Below are positions 54,378 through 63,953 of a stretch of DNA of 64,000 bases, one piece after another (position 1 is the stretch's first letter; every line of letters starts with the position of its first letter). This stretch comes from Chitinophaga rhizosphaerae (lineage in GTDB: Bacteria > Bacteroidota > Bacteroidia > Chitinophagales > Chitinophagaceae). Below the pieces are notes generated by a model that worked only from the letters and a program-made list of their open reading frames with translations, made no database searches and was not told the DNA's origin. The stretch lies in contig NZ_RXLO01000003.1 in the NCBI RefSeq assembly GCF_003958645.1, positions 1 to 64,000 on the forward strand, written 5' to 3'. The position numbers and the translations under genes are program-made.

Positions 54378-54412
54378 AAAAGCCAATTATCCAGCGGATA
54401 GTTGGCTTTTTT
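54378..54412 (+). terminator. Terminator of the tRNA operon
   Basis: Fifteen-base arms 54378-54392 and 54396-54410 with one G-T wobble and a 3-nt loop, ending in T. Confidence 0.88.
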
Positions 54413-54450
54413 GTTTCCGGCTTTTATTAACTCCCCAACCCGTAGAAATC

Positions 54451-56292
54451 ATGTTTCGTTATCTCACTCACCTGGTTTTGCCGCTGCTTTGCATCGTAAC
54501 ATTTTTCGCCTGCCAGGAAAAGTCTGCGGAACTGCCCGGCTCACCTGTTTCTCCCCCTGACCGTGGCCGGAAGCTTCCCGCAACCATCACCGGGCAACTG
54601 GTTTCCGACGTCACCGGAGCGCCCGTAGATCATAGGGGATTTGAAGTTTTCGGCATCTATCCCAACGCTCCCTGGTTTAATTATGGGTGGACGGACGGCA
54701 ACGGCATCTTCACCGTCAACGAGCCGGCCTTACGGGAAGACGCAACCCTCATCGTCATGGAATCGTCGTCCGCGGTCCCCGTTTCCGTTCCGCTGATCCT
54801 GCAACAGGATAAAGGACATTTTTTCCGCAAGCAGATAATGAACTACCTGCTCGGAAACCTCATCGGTACCTCCGGGACCACCCTGCCGGTCTACCCGAAG
54901 CACGTGGCAATCACACACGGCGACCAGTCTTTCTGGAATTATACCAAAAACGCCCTGGGGCCGATATATCCGAGATTCTACTACAGGTGGTGGGAAGCCG
55001 GCATTCCTGGCCTGGAAGCGCGGCAGCCGGGCGATATGCGTGGGGTAAACGCAAAGAAGGAGATGATGGTACTGCATCCATACGTGATGGTACACACGCT
55101 CCTGCGGGATGAAACGAGCATAGATACGGTAGACGTCGTGAAAGGGAAGTTGGTCACCATGCACGTCCTGATCCCCGAAGCCGCCAGGGCTACCGCTCCC
55201 AACAACGCTACCGCCTGGATGTATGAACTGAAGGAAGGCTTGTGGAAAGAAATCGGAACGGCCGTGAAGAAAGACGACCGTTATGTGTACGACGTTCCGA
55301 AAGCGGGCTTCAGCTGCGTGGCAGACGAGGCGCCGCCGGTGTTTTCAAAACAGCAGTTCGTACAGCAGAACGGAAATGCGTTGGCGTATTATTCCGTTAC
55401 CTATAAAAGGAAAGACGGCCGCAGGCAAGGCGCTCAATGGTCGCACGAAGTATTCACCAACAGCAACGGCGAAGCGGCAACGTACCTTCCCCGGGGTATC
55501 CCTTGCGAAGTGGTGCTGCGCGATAACTGCGGAACGGTTTTGTATACTGCAACCGTTGGTCCGCTGCAATCCGCGAACGGGCAGGTGATTCGGCTGAACG
55601 TATCGAATTCCAATTTCGGGAAAATCGAAGGGAAAGCCGTCGATTGTGACAAGCAGCCGGTTAAAAAAGGTGAGATCACTATAAAGGGTGCAGGATATTC
55701 CCAAACCATTCCCTTTGAAAACGGGCAATTTGCTATTGAATTGCCCATGTGTTCGGGCAGCGAAGCATTTGAATATCAAATTACAGATAAGGAATCCGGT
55801 CATGCAACGGCGTTCCTGCCGCTTCATCCCGTGAAGGGCGGCGTTACGAAAATCCCTGATGCCGAAGTGTGCACCGCCAGGGATAGGGTCCTCAAAGGAA
55901 AAATCACTTTCACCATAGAAGGCGAGACGCATACGCTGACCGACGCAACGGAAACGATCGAACTGAAACAGTTTATTGACCCGGCCGCACAGAAATGGAC
56001 GACCGGCCTCGTTACAACGGCCACTACGAGGAGATATCGTTTTTATGCCACCTTTACTTCCCTTTCCGCAGGTACGCATAATGCATACTTGCTAGACATC
56101 GGTACCCCGCTACATTTCCGGTATTTAATGACCTGGGGGCTGTATGAACCGGGAAAGATAGAAGTGGACGTTTTGGATTTCAACAAGGGGATCATCCGCG
56201 GCAGATTGCGGTCTAAAATCAGCAAGGAGCCCGGTACCAAACCGATGGAGTATGTGGAAGTGACCGCCACCTTCGAGCTGACAGGCAAATAA
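54451..56292 (+). CDS. Lipoprotein of unknown function with carboxypeptidase-regulatory-like domains
   Basis: A 613-residue lipoprotein (signal ending TFFAC, Cys21). The region after the linker (ATITGQLVSDVTGAPV...GYWTDGNGIFTV-like) and a later segment (GKIEGKAVDCDKQPVKKGEITIKGAGYSQTIPFENGQFAI) look like carboxypeptidase D regulatory-like folds. The central part (residues 150-330) is unlike anything I know. No catalytic motif is seen. It could be a surface or adhesion protein. It is monocistronic after the tRNA terminator. Codon usage and AT content are slightly softer than in the neighbours. Confidence 0.65.
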   Translation: MFRYLTHLVLPLLCIVTFFACQEKSAELPGSPVSPPDRGRKLPATITGQLVSDVTGAPVDHRGFEVFGIYPNAPWFNYGWTDGNGIFTVNEPALREDATLIVMESSSAVPVSVPLILQQDKGHFFRKQIMNYLLGNLIGTSGTTLPVYPKHVAITHGDQSFWNYTKNALGPIYPRFYYRWWEAGIPGLEARQPGDMRGVNAKKEMMVLHPYVMVHTLLRDETSIDTVDVVKGKLVTMHVLIPEAARATAPNNATAWMYELKEGLWKEIGTAVKKDDRYVYDVPKAGFSCVADEAPPVFSKQQFVQQNGNALAYYSVTYKRKDGRRQGAQWSHEVFTNSNGEAATYLPRGIPCEVVLRDNCGTVLYTATVGPLQSANGQVIRLNVSNSNFGKIEGKAVDCDKQPVKKGEITIKGAGYSQTIPFENGQFAIELPMCSGSEAFEYQITDKESGHATAFLPLHPVKGGVTKIPDAEVCTARDRVLKGKITFTIEGETHTLTDATETIELKQFIDPAAQKWTTGLVTTATTRRYRFYATFTSLSAGTHNAYLLDIGTPLHFRYLMTWGLYEPGKIEVDVLDFNKGIIRGRLRSKISKEPGTKPMEYVEVTATFELTGK

Positions 56293-56351
56293 AAAATATT
56301 TTCCGTTTTACGCGATTTTTCGCGGCAAATCCAATTCATCCCGCAACCTTT

Positions 56352-56441
56352 ATCCTGCGCCACCACCGCCTGCTAAAACGCGGGGTTGTGGCGCAGCTGC
56401 TGCGGGTTGATATGCTGGATAAAATTTTTCATATCGAGCAT
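56352..56441 (-). pseudogene. Truncated 5' remnant of a RidA-family gene
   Basis: Eleven bases or fewer after the VOC stop, on the same strand, an ATG opens a frame reading MLDMKNFIQHINPQQLRHNPAF, then an in-frame TAG, then QAVVAQ. RidA/YjgF proteins typically begin with an INPxxLxxNPAFSQAVVV stretch, so the TAG replaces the conserved Ser codon and the rest of the gene is missing. Homology to RidA then stops within about 30 codons. The match is by eye. Confidence 0.6.
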
Positions 56442-56443
56442 TA

Positions 56444-56857
56444 TTAATGTTCCGCATGCAGCCCGATCCGGTTGCCTTCCGTATCCCTGATCACCGCGAT
56501 GTATCCCGCTTTGATGAGGTGCCTGGGCGTAACGATCGATCCGCCGGCGGGCACTACCCGGTTCAGCACGGATTGTATCTCCGGGTAGGCGTTGAGGTAG
56601 ATGAGGGTGCCGTCTTCGCCGGGTTTGGCCTGCGGCGATTTGGTGAGCACGCCCGTAACGCGGCCGGATGTGGCTTGCACTACGTTCGGGTCTGAAGGGA
56701 AGAAGGTCAGCTCTTCATCGTCTCCGGCCTGTACCGTCCGCATCTCGATATCGAGTATGGTTTCGTAGAATTTTTTGGCCCGCGGGGTATTGGAGACGGG
56801 GATTTCGAACCAGGTGATGACGTTGGTTTCCGCATCGATTTTTGTCGGTTTTTGCAT
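56444..56857 (-). CDS. VOC family (glyoxalase/bleomycin-resistance fold) protein
   Basis: A small metal-dependent-fold protein of 137 residues. It contains the usual VOC elements: ITWFEIPVSNTPRAKKFYETILDIEM at the start, LIYLNAYPEIQSVLNRVVPAGGSIVTPRHLI in the middle, and IAVIRDTEGNRIGLHAEH at the end. The Glu in the last strand fits VOC metal binding. Substrate is unknown. The truncated RidA remnant follows immediately, suggesting the two genes once formed an operon. Confidence 0.88.
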   Translation of the reverse strand: MQKPTKIDAETNVITWFEIPVSNTPRAKKFYETILDIEMRTVQAGDDEELTFFPSDPNVVQATSGRVTGVLTKSPQAKPGEDGTLIYLNAYPEIQSVLNRVVPAGGSIVTPRHLIKAGYIAVIRDTEGNRIGLHAEH

Positions 56858-56976
56858 AAAGTCAGGTTTTGATGGTTATGATGCAAATATGCTGCCAGCC
56901 ATTTTGCCCATATACAACTTTACCTTGTTTTAGGTATTATTGTAGTTCGGATGCGCGATCAACCAAACTACGTGGC

Positions 56977-57585
56977 ATGACAGGGGAGGATACAACAGGC
57001 ATACAGGACAGCGAGTTGCTTTTGCAGGTGGCAAAAGGCGATGAAAAAGCGTTCACCACACTTTACTGGCAATACAGCGGTACACTTTACCGGAATTTTC
57101 TGCGGATGGTCAAAGATGAAACCATCGCCGAAGAACTGGTGCAGGACCTCTTTTCCCGCATCTGGCAAAAGCGGGAATCGCTGCAGGTGGAAAAAAGCTT
57201 CAAGGCTTACCTGTTTCGCGCCGGGTACCACCTCATGATCGATTTCTACCGCAAACTGAAGCGCGACCAGGATCTGTACGGCCACTTCCGGCAGGTAGCT
57301 TCCGAAAACTACAATCACATAGAGGAAATATTTAACCTGAAAGACAGCCAGGCCTTGCTGGCGCGCGCCCTCGATGCCCTGTCTCCCCAGCAGCAGAAAG
57401 CGTTCCGCCTCTGCCGGATGGAGGGCAAAACCTATCGCGAAGCCGCGGAGGAAATGGGGATTTCTCCCCACACCGTCAAGGAATATTTCACCAAAGCCAA
57501 CCATGCCGTGCGCGCCTACCTGGCCGAGCACATCGATATTTCGCTGGGGTTGCTGCTGCTGTATGTGCTGCACCGATCGCTGTAA
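56977..57585 (+). CDS. FecI-type ECF sigma factor
   Basis: Sigma-70 protein of the Bacteroidota FecI group, 202 residues from the ATG at 56977. An upstream ATG at 56869 would add 36 residues rich in Cys and unlike sigma factors. Region 2 has EELVQDLFSRIWQKRESL, and region 4 LSPQQQKAFRLCRMEGKTYREAAEEMGISPHTVKEYFTKA. A near -7 element TATTATTG lies 34 bases upstream. The anti-sigma FecR gene follows 72 bases later, then SusC and SusD, forming a self-contained regulatory and uptake unit. Confidence 0.94.
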   Translation: MTGEDTTGIQDSELLLQVAKGDEKAFTTLYWQYSGTLYRNFLRMVKDETIAEELVQDLFSRIWQKRESLQVEKSFKAYLFRAGYHLMIDFYRKLKRDQDLYGHFRQVASENYNHIEEIFNLKDSQALLARALDALSPQQQKAFRLCRMEGKTYREAAEEMGISPHTVKEYFTKANHAVRAYLAEHIDISLGLLLLYVLHRSL

Positions 57586-57657
57586 AATATTTTTTCCTCC
57601 ATACCCCCCTTCCTGGAAATCCCGAAACGTCTTTATTAAAATGGAACCGTGGAGCCA

Positions 57658-58815
57658 ATGAACGAATATGCCGTTTTGTACCGGAAACTGATGGATAACG
57701 ACTGTTCGCCCGAAGAGGTGGACCGGCTCGTGGCGTGGCTTTCGGCGGAAGAAACGGCCCCCCTCGCCGGGGAGCTCATCTTCGAACAGCTGGACCGCAG
57801 TTACGACGAGCCCATGCCCGAAGCCCTCCGCCTCCGCCTGGAATCGCGGCTCCGCAATATTCTGGGACACGAAGAAACCCCAGCCCGCGAGCCCCGCTTC
57901 CGCAAAATGCGCACCTGGGGCTGGGCCGCCGCCGCGGCCGCAATTGTCGGCATCAGCATGTGGCTCCTGCAGCCCGAAAAGAAATCTCCGGTTTCCTCGG
58001 CTGATCTACTCGAACAGATCGCACCCGGCAGCAACGGCGCCATCCTCACCCTGGCAGACGGCCGGCAGGTACGCCTCGATTCCCTGGAAAACGATACCAT
58101 CGGTGCACAGGCCGGCGCACTCGTGGCCGTCAGGAACGGACAACTGACCTACGACCCTTCCGCCGCCGGCGGCAGCGAAGTGCAGTTCAACACCATGTCT
58201 ACCCCGCGCGGCCGGCAATACCAATTGCGCCTGCCCGACGGCACCAAAGTATGGCTGAACGCCGCCAGCACCCTCCGTTACCCCACAGCGTTCACCAGCG
58301 GGGAGCGGCGCGTGGAAATTATGGGCGAAGCGTATTTCGAAGTGGCGAAAGATAAATCCAAACCCTTCCGCGCCGTCATAAACGGCGGCACAACGGTGGA
58401 GGTGCTGGGAACGGAATTCAACATCAATGCATACCCGGACGATAGCGAAACCAAAACCACGCTGATGCAGGGTTCCGTAAAAGTGAGCCGCACTTCCGGT
58501 ACGGTAACCCTCGCACCGGGCCAGCAGGCGAATGTGAAAAACGGCGTCACGGTAGTACGGGAGGCGGATACGGAAAAAGCCGTAGCCTGGAAAAACGGAT
58601 TATTCGATTTCGACGGTATGCCGCTGGAAGAAGCGATGCGGCAACTGGCGAGATGGTACGACATAACGATCGTATACGAAAAAGGCATTCCCGACATCCG
58701 TTTTTACGGCGCCATGAGCAGGGATGTGAGCCTGGCCGGAATGCTCAAAGGCCTGGAAGGAGCGGGCGTCCGCTTCAGAATGGAAGAGGGCAGAAGGCTG
58801 GTCGTTTATCCATAA
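57658..58815 (+). CDS. FecR family anti-sigma factor
   Basis: Inner-membrane anti-sigma regulator of 385 residues. The cytoplasmic N-terminus (VLYRKLMDNDCSPEEVDRLVAWL) is followed by one transmembrane helix (GWAAAAAAIVGISMWLL). The periplasmic FecR domain includes STPRGRQYQLRLPDGTKVWLNAASTLRYP and EIMGEAYFEVAKD, and a C-terminal STN-like domain (DFDGMPLEEAMRQLARWYDITIVY). The ATG at 57658 has GGAG seven bases upstream; a GTG at 57649 is possible. It holds the preceding sigma factor inactive until SusC signals. Confidence 0.94.
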   Translation: MNEYAVLYRKLMDNDCSPEEVDRLVAWLSAEETAPLAGELIFEQLDRSYDEPMPEALRLRLESRLRNILGHEETPAREPRFRKMRTWGWAAAAAAIVGISMWLLQPEKKSPVSSADLLEQIAPGSNGAILTLADGRQVRLDSLENDTIGAQAGALVAVRNGQLTYDPSAAGGSEVQFNTMSTPRGRQYQLRLPDGTKVWLNAASTLRYPTAFTSGERRVEIMGEAYFEVAKDKSKPFRAVINGGTTVEVLGTEFNINAYPDDSETKTTLMQGSVKVSRTSGTVTLAPGQQANVKNGVTVVREADTEKAVAWKNGLFDFDGMPLEEAMRQLARWYDITIVYEKGIPDIRFYGAMSRDVSLAGMLKGLEGAGVRFRMEEGRRLVVYP

Positions 58816-58965
58816 ACTGTTATCCGAAAAAATGCCCGGCGGTCTATAGGGGCTGCCGGATCGGGGATGCCCGTAAAAACAGAACCGGAAGCGGGTCGAA
58901 GCGCTTCCGGTGAATGTCGGGCTGATCTGAAATCACTGACTGGTAATTTTTTTTCAACCAAACTC

Positions 58966-61900
58966 ATGCAAGTTATGCAAAAAACTGCGAATGGGTATGG
59001 CGCCTCCGTGTGCGCCGCCCATGGCCGGCCCGTAGCACGCCGGTTACTGACCAGTATTATGTCTGCGGTGTTGCCGCGAGCAGTGGCGGGGCGCCGCGCC
59101 CACAGCAAAGTATTCGTTCTGGCGATGAGATTGACGTTTATCCTGCTAACCGCAGCTTTCCTGAACCTCCATGCCGAAGCCGTTTCGCAAACGGTAACGC
59201 TCTCCGGCAAAAACATCCCGCTGGGACAGGTTTTTTCGGCCGTTAAAAAGCAAACGGGATTCGTGGTGTTCGGTAACAGCACCCTGTTTTCCAATGCCCG
59301 GCCCGTGTCGCTACAGGCGCAAAACATGCCGTTGCGGAACTTTCTCGATCTCGTATTCGAGCGCCAGCCGCTCACTTATCATATCGACGGCAAAACCATC
59401 TTCGTGGCCGCCCGCCCTGTTCGTGAAAACCCTGCCAGTACCGCCGCAGATCCCGGGGAAGGGGCGCAGGCTCCTTCCGCCGCGGAGGTTTCAGGCATGG
59501 TGCTCAACGCCGACATGGACCCGCTCGCCAACGCGTCCGTCATCGTGAAACGCACCGGCAAAGGCACGCTCACCGATGGCGGCGGAAAGTTTTCCCTCAA
59601 GGGCATCGATCCCAATGATGTGCTGGTGGTCAGTTATCTCGGGTATACGACCGGGGAATATCCGTTGAGCGGACAGAAAGAGATCATGGTGATCATGCAG
59701 GTGGCAGACAATCAGCTGGACCAGGTCATCGTTCAGGGATATGGCAAAACCACCAGGCGGTCCGCTACCGGCAACATCGCGAAAGTGAGCGCGGAAGACA
59801 TCGGCCGGCAGAATAACATGAACCCCATGATCGCACTGCAGGGAAGGGTCCCGGGCCTTTCCGTGACGCCGATCGGCGGTGGCGCGGCAGGCCGCGTACG
59901 CATCGAGCTGCGGGGGCGTAAAAGCATTAACAACGGTTTTACCAGCGATCCGCTCTATATCATCGACGGCGTACCGCTGACCCTGATGGAGCGCACGGGC
60001 AGTTATGAAGGCGGTTCCGGCGGCGTAATGCAGGGCGATGTGGGCACATCCAACGGCGGACAAAGCCCCTTCTTCAACATCAATCCCAACGATATCGAAA
60101 GCATCGAAGTATTGAAAGATGCGGATGCAACGGCGATCTACGGTTCCCGCGGCGCCAACGGGGTGATACTCGTTACCACCAAAAAAGCGAAAGTTGCAGG
60201 GCAATCCGTTTTCGATGTGAATATTTCCCAGGGGATAAACATCATCGACCGGTATTGGGACCTCCTCGATACGAAGGAATACCTGGCCCTGCGGCGCGAA
60301 GCGCTCGCCAACGACGGCCTCATCGCCAACCCCGCCACAGCGCCCGACCTCACGGTTTGGGACACAACGCGGTATACCGATTGGCAGAAAGATATGTGGG
60401 GAAAAACCGGGAAGATCACCAAAGCCATGCTCTCCCTCAGCAGCGGCGGATACAACACGCAGTTCAGGCTCAGCGGGGCATACGAGCGGCAGGAAGAGAT
60501 CTTGTCGACCTCGGGCTCCAATGAAAGGATCAGCCTTGCCACCAACATCGGGCATTCATCCATCAGTAAGAAATTCAGGATGCAGTTCAGCAATAACTAC
60601 TCCTGGTCGAAAGTGGATACCCGGCCCACCGTTCCCGCATTCACCATCGCGCCCAACGCACCGGCTATTTACGGTGCCGACGGAAAGTTGAATTACAAGG
60701 AATGGAACGACGCGGGCATCGGCAGCAATTTTCCTTTCCAAACGCTGGAAGCGCCCGCCAGCTCGGGAACACACCTGCTCACCAGCAGCCTCAACCTGCA
60801 TTACGAACTGCTGCCCGGATTGTCCATTTCTTCCAACATCGGCTTCAACAACATCCAGAACAGTGTACAGTCGCTCCTTCCGCTGGCGGCGCAAAACCCG
60901 CTTTCCTTCCCCATGGGCTGGCATAGTTCCGGTTCCAACAACATCACCAACTGGATCGTGGAACCGCAGGTCAATTACCATCACAATATCTGGAAAGGCA
61001 AGCTGAGCCTGCTCGCCGGCGCCACTTACCAGTACAATACCACGAAAGCGAACACCTACGTCGGATATGGATATGCGTCGGATGATTTCATAGAATCGAT
61101 TCAGCTCGCACCTTATCACCTCGTTACCGCCTACTATGGCCAGTATAAATATGCCGCCCTGTTCGGACGGGCAACCTACAATCTGATGGACCGGTACTTC
61201 CTCAATGTGAACGTTCGCCGCGATGGCTCTTCCCGTTTCGGGCCGTCTAACCGATACGGTAATTTCGGTTCGGTAGGCGCATCCTGGATTGCATCGGAAG
61301 AAGCGTTCGTGAAGTCGTGGATGCCGGAAGCCATATCGCTCCTGAAGGTCCGCGGCAGCTACGGCATCACCGGCAGCGATAACGTGGGCGACTACAAATA
61401 CCTCACGCAATGGTCCAACACCGTCAGCAATGAATTCATGTATCCGTACGACGGTATTCCGCCGCTGACGAGCCAGATCGCCGTCAACCCCAATTACCAC
61501 TGGCAGGCGAACAGGAAATGGGAAGCGGCGCTGTCTGCCGGTTTCCTCAATGACCGAATTACGCTGGAACTCGCGTATTACAACGAACGCTGCAACAATC
61601 AGCTCACGGAATTCCCCACGCCGATCATGACCGGTTTCAAATCGGTAGTGGCCAATTGGCCGGCGAACGTGGAGAACAGCGGCGTGGAAGTTGCGCTGAA
61701 CGCTACGCTTATCCAAACCCAAAAGCTCCGCTGGACCGCCTGGTTCAACATCTCCCAAAACCGGAACACACTCGTTTCTTATCCCGGCATCGAACGGTCG
61801 CCCTATGCCGCGCAATATCTGGTCGGTCATTCACTCAATACCCGTTACCTGCTCCGCAGCCTCGGTGTAGACCCGATGACGGGCAGGTATGTGTTCGAAG

Positions 61901-62460
61901 ACGTGACGAAAGACGGTACCGTTAACATCGACGCCAGCCAGCAGCCGCTCTCCGGATTCGACGACCGCGCGGTGGCGCTCGATCTGTCGCCCGAATATTT
62001 CGGTGGTTTCGGCTCCGGGCTTACGATCGGCGGGTTCGACATCAACGCCGCATTTACCTTCCGCCGCCAGTGGCAGACAGACGCCGTATTCATGGCCGAT
62101 TATCCCGGAAAAATGAACAACCAGCCGCGCGAGCTGCTGGGCAATTACTGGCAGAAACCCGGCGATCACAAGAAGTTCGCGGCGCTGAGCACCAAAGACC
62201 AGGGCGGGCATAACCTGCTGCGCGATTCCGACGGCATATATACGGATGTGAAATTCCTCCGCCTCACGAACCTCACCGCCGGCTATTCGCTGCCCGATAG
62301 CTGGACGAAAGCCGCCCGGTTGAAAGGGTGCCGGTTCTTCGTACAGGCGCAGAACGTATTCGTCATCACCAACTACAAAGGCCTGGACCCCGAGTCGTAC
62401 GCCTTCGGCATGATGCCGCCGGCCAAAGCATTCACCGGCGGCGTATCCATTCAACTATAA
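58966..62460 (+). CDS. SusC/RagA family TonB-dependent outer-membrane protein with STN domain
   Basis: Outer-membrane beta-barrel of about 1164 residues that imports glycans or other nutrients with its SusD partner. After the signal region (MRLTFILLTAAFLNLHAEAVSQ) comes an STN domain (GQVFSAVKKQTGFVVFGNSTLF...PLRNFLDLVF), a carboxypeptidase-regulatory-like domain (EVSGMVLNADMDPLANASVIVK), the TonB plug (GRQNNMNPMIALQGRVPGLSV; YIIDGVP; GSRGANGVILVTTKKA), and the barrel ending in aromatic-leaning VSIQL. The STN domain indicates signalling through FecR. Met codons at 58867 and 58975 are alternative starts. Confidence 0.94.
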   Translation: MQVMQKTANGYGASVCAAHGRPVARRLLTSIMSAVLPRAVAGRRAHSKVFVLAMRLTFILLTAAFLNLHAEAVSQTVTLSGKNIPLGQVFSAVKKQTGFVVFGNSTLFSNARPVSLQAQNMPLRNFLDLVFERQPLTYHIDGKTIFVAARPVRENPASTAADPGEGAQAPSAAEVSGMVLNADMDPLANASVIVKRTGKGTLTDGGGKFSLKGIDPNDVLVVSYLGYTTGEYPLSGQKEIMVIMQVADNQLDQVIVQGYGKTTRRSATGNIAKVSAEDIGRQNNMNPMIALQGRVPGLSVTPIGGGAAGRVRIELRGRKSINNGFTSDPLYIIDGVPLTLMERTGSYEGGSGGVMQGDVGTSNGGQSPFFNINPNDIESIEVLKDADATAIYGSRGANGVILVTTKKAKVAGQSVFDVNISQGINIIDRYWDLLDTKEYLALRREALANDGLIANPATAPDLTVWDTTRYTDWQKDMWGKTGKITKAMLSLSSGGYNTQFRLSGAYERQEEILSTSGSNERISLATNIGHSSISKKFRMQFSNNYSWSKVDTRPTVPAFTIAPNAPAIYGADGKLNYKEWNDAGIGSNFPFQTLEAPASSGTHLLTSSLNLHYELLPGLSISSNIGFNNIQNSVQSLLPLAAQNPLSFPMGWHSSGSNNITNWIVEPQVNYHHNIWKGKLSLLAGATYQYNTTKANTYVGYGYASDDFIESIQLAPYHLVTAYYGQYKYAALFGRATYNLMDRYFLNVNVRRDGSSRFGPSNRYGNFGSVGASWIASEEAFVKSWMPEAISLLKVRGSYGITGSDNVGDYKYLTQWSNTVSNEFMYPYDGIPPLTSQIAVNPNYHWQANRKWEAALSAGFLNDRITLELAYYNERCNNQLTEFPTPIMTGFKSVVANWPANVENSGVEVALNATLIQTQKLRWTAWFNISQNRNTLVSYPGIERSPYAAQYLVGHSLNTRYLLRSLGVDPMTGRYVFEDVTKDGTVNIDASQQPLSGFDDRAVALDLSPEYFGGFGSGLTIGGFDINAAFTFRRQWQTDAVFMADYPGKMNNQPRELLGNYWQKPGDHKKFAALSTKDQGGHNLLRDSDGIYTDVKFLRLTNLTAGYSLPDSWTKAARLKGCRFFVQAQNVFVITNYKGLDPESYAFGMMPPAKAFTGGVSIQL

Positions 62461-62470
62461 CCTGATCTTC

Positions 62471-63943
62471 ATGCAACACAGATATAACATCCGAAAGATA
62501 TTATTGCTCGCTTTTGCACCCGTTGCGCTGGCCGCTGGCGGCTGCGACAAGCTGCTGGACATCGACCAGCCGATCAGCAGCGTCACCACGGCGAAAGTGT
62601 TCGATTCGAACGAAAAAGCGATTTCCGCCATGGCCGGTATTTACACCAAAATGGTGAACGGCGAGCAGGTGGAAGAACCTGCGTTCTCCTCGATCGGCGG
62701 CGGTATGGTGAGCATGCTGGCCTCGATGTCGGCCGATGATTACCGCTTCGCTCAAACGAACAACAGGCCCATCCAGGATTTTACCGCCAACAGGTTGTCG
62801 CGGGAGATGAGCTCCTCCGTGACTTATAAAATGTGGGAAGCTGCGTACAAGAATATTTACGATGCGAATGCGGTGCTGGAAGGCATCGCGGCTTCCACGT
62901 CGGCAAAACTCACGAGCGATGTCCGCAGCCAGTTGACGGGAGAAGCGAAGTTCGTTCGCGCGTTCGTTTATTTCCAGATGGTGAACCTTTTCGGCGATGT
63001 GCCGCTGGTGTTGACGACCAACTTCAACGAAACGCGCCTCATGCCCAAGACACCCGCTGTACAGGTGTGGGCGCAAATCCGGAAAGATCTGCAGCAGGCG
63101 GTGGAATTGCTGAACGAAGATTACGGCACACAATCGGGCGAGCGCATCAAACCCAACAAATCTGCCGCGAAAGCCCTGCTGGCCAGGGTATATCTCTACG
63201 ATCAAAACTGGCCGGGCGCAGCAACGCTGGCGAAAGAAGTGATCGATAACGGCCACTATGAACTGGCGGGGCAACCCGATGATGTGTTTTTGAAGAACAG
63301 CCCGGAAGCGATCTGGCAATTGAAGCAGGACGCGGCGCACCGCTACATCGGGAATGCGAGCGCCGAAGGTTCGCAGCTGCTGCCCAATCCCCTGGCTACG
63401 GGAGGTTTGTACTGGTACCTGACGGATGAGCTGCTGGCGGCTTTCGAGCCGGGCGATTTGCGGAAGGTGCAATGGAGCGGGCCGAATACTTTCACCGGGA
63501 CCGTGAAGTATTATCCTTACAAATACAAAACCGGCAAGCATTCGGCGGTGGCCGGAGGAGAACTGACGGAATACAACATGATGATCCGTCTCGCGGAAGT
63601 ATACCTGATCCGTGCGGAAGCGGTGCTGAAAGGTCCGAAAGATAAGACAGAAGCCCTCCGCCTCGTCAACCTCCTGCGCGCACGTGCGGGCCTCACGGAT
63701 CCACTGCCCGCTACGCTGACGGACGCGGAAGTGGAAGCGGCCGTTATGCATGAGCGAAGGGTGGAATTGTTCGGTGAATGGGGCCACCGCTGGATGGACC
63801 TCCGCAGAACGGGCGCAGCCCGGGCGGTATTGTCGGCCTGCAGCTGGAAGCAGCCATGGGCGGGCGATCACCAGTTCCTTTACCCCATCCCTCACAACGA
63901 AATGCTGAACAATCCGAACCTGCAGCAGAACCCCGGTTATTAA
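62471..63943 (+). CDS. SusD/RagB family nutrient-binding lipoprotein
   Basis: Outer-leaflet lipoprotein of 490 residues that caps the SusC barrel. The signal ends LAAGGCDK (Cys25), then LLDIDQPISSVTTAKVFDSNEKAISAMAGIYTKM, typical of SusD. TPR-like helices include YKMWEAAYKNIYDANAVLEGI and AKFVRAFVYFQMVNLFGDVPLVLTT. The C-terminus MHERRVELFGEWGHRWMDLRRTG and the final PIPHNEMLNNPNLQQNPGY are the SusD hallmarks. It starts 10 bases after SusC. Substrate is unknown. Confidence 0.95.
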   Translation: MQHRYNIRKILLLAFAPVALAAGGCDKLLDIDQPISSVTTAKVFDSNEKAISAMAGIYTKMVNGEQVEEPAFSSIGGGMVSMLASMSADDYRFAQTNNRPIQDFTANRLSREMSSSVTYKMWEAAYKNIYDANAVLEGIAASTSAKLTSDVRSQLTGEAKFVRAFVYFQMVNLFGDVPLVLTTNFNETRLMPKTPAVQVWAQIRKDLQQAVELLNEDYGTQSGERIKPNKSAAKALLARVYLYDQNWPGAATLAKEVIDNGHYELAGQPDDVFLKNSPEAIWQLKQDAAHRYIGNASAEGSQLLPNPLATGGLYWYLTDELLAAFEPGDLRKVQWSGPNTFTGTVKYYPYKYKTGKHSAVAGGELTEYNMMIRLAEVYLIRAEAVLKGPKDKTEALRLVNLLRARAGLTDPLPATLTDAEVEAAVMHERRVELFGEWGHRWMDLRRTGAARAVLSACSWKQPWAGDHQFLYPIPHNEMLNNPNLQQNPGY

Positions 63944-63953
63944 ACTTTGCCAC

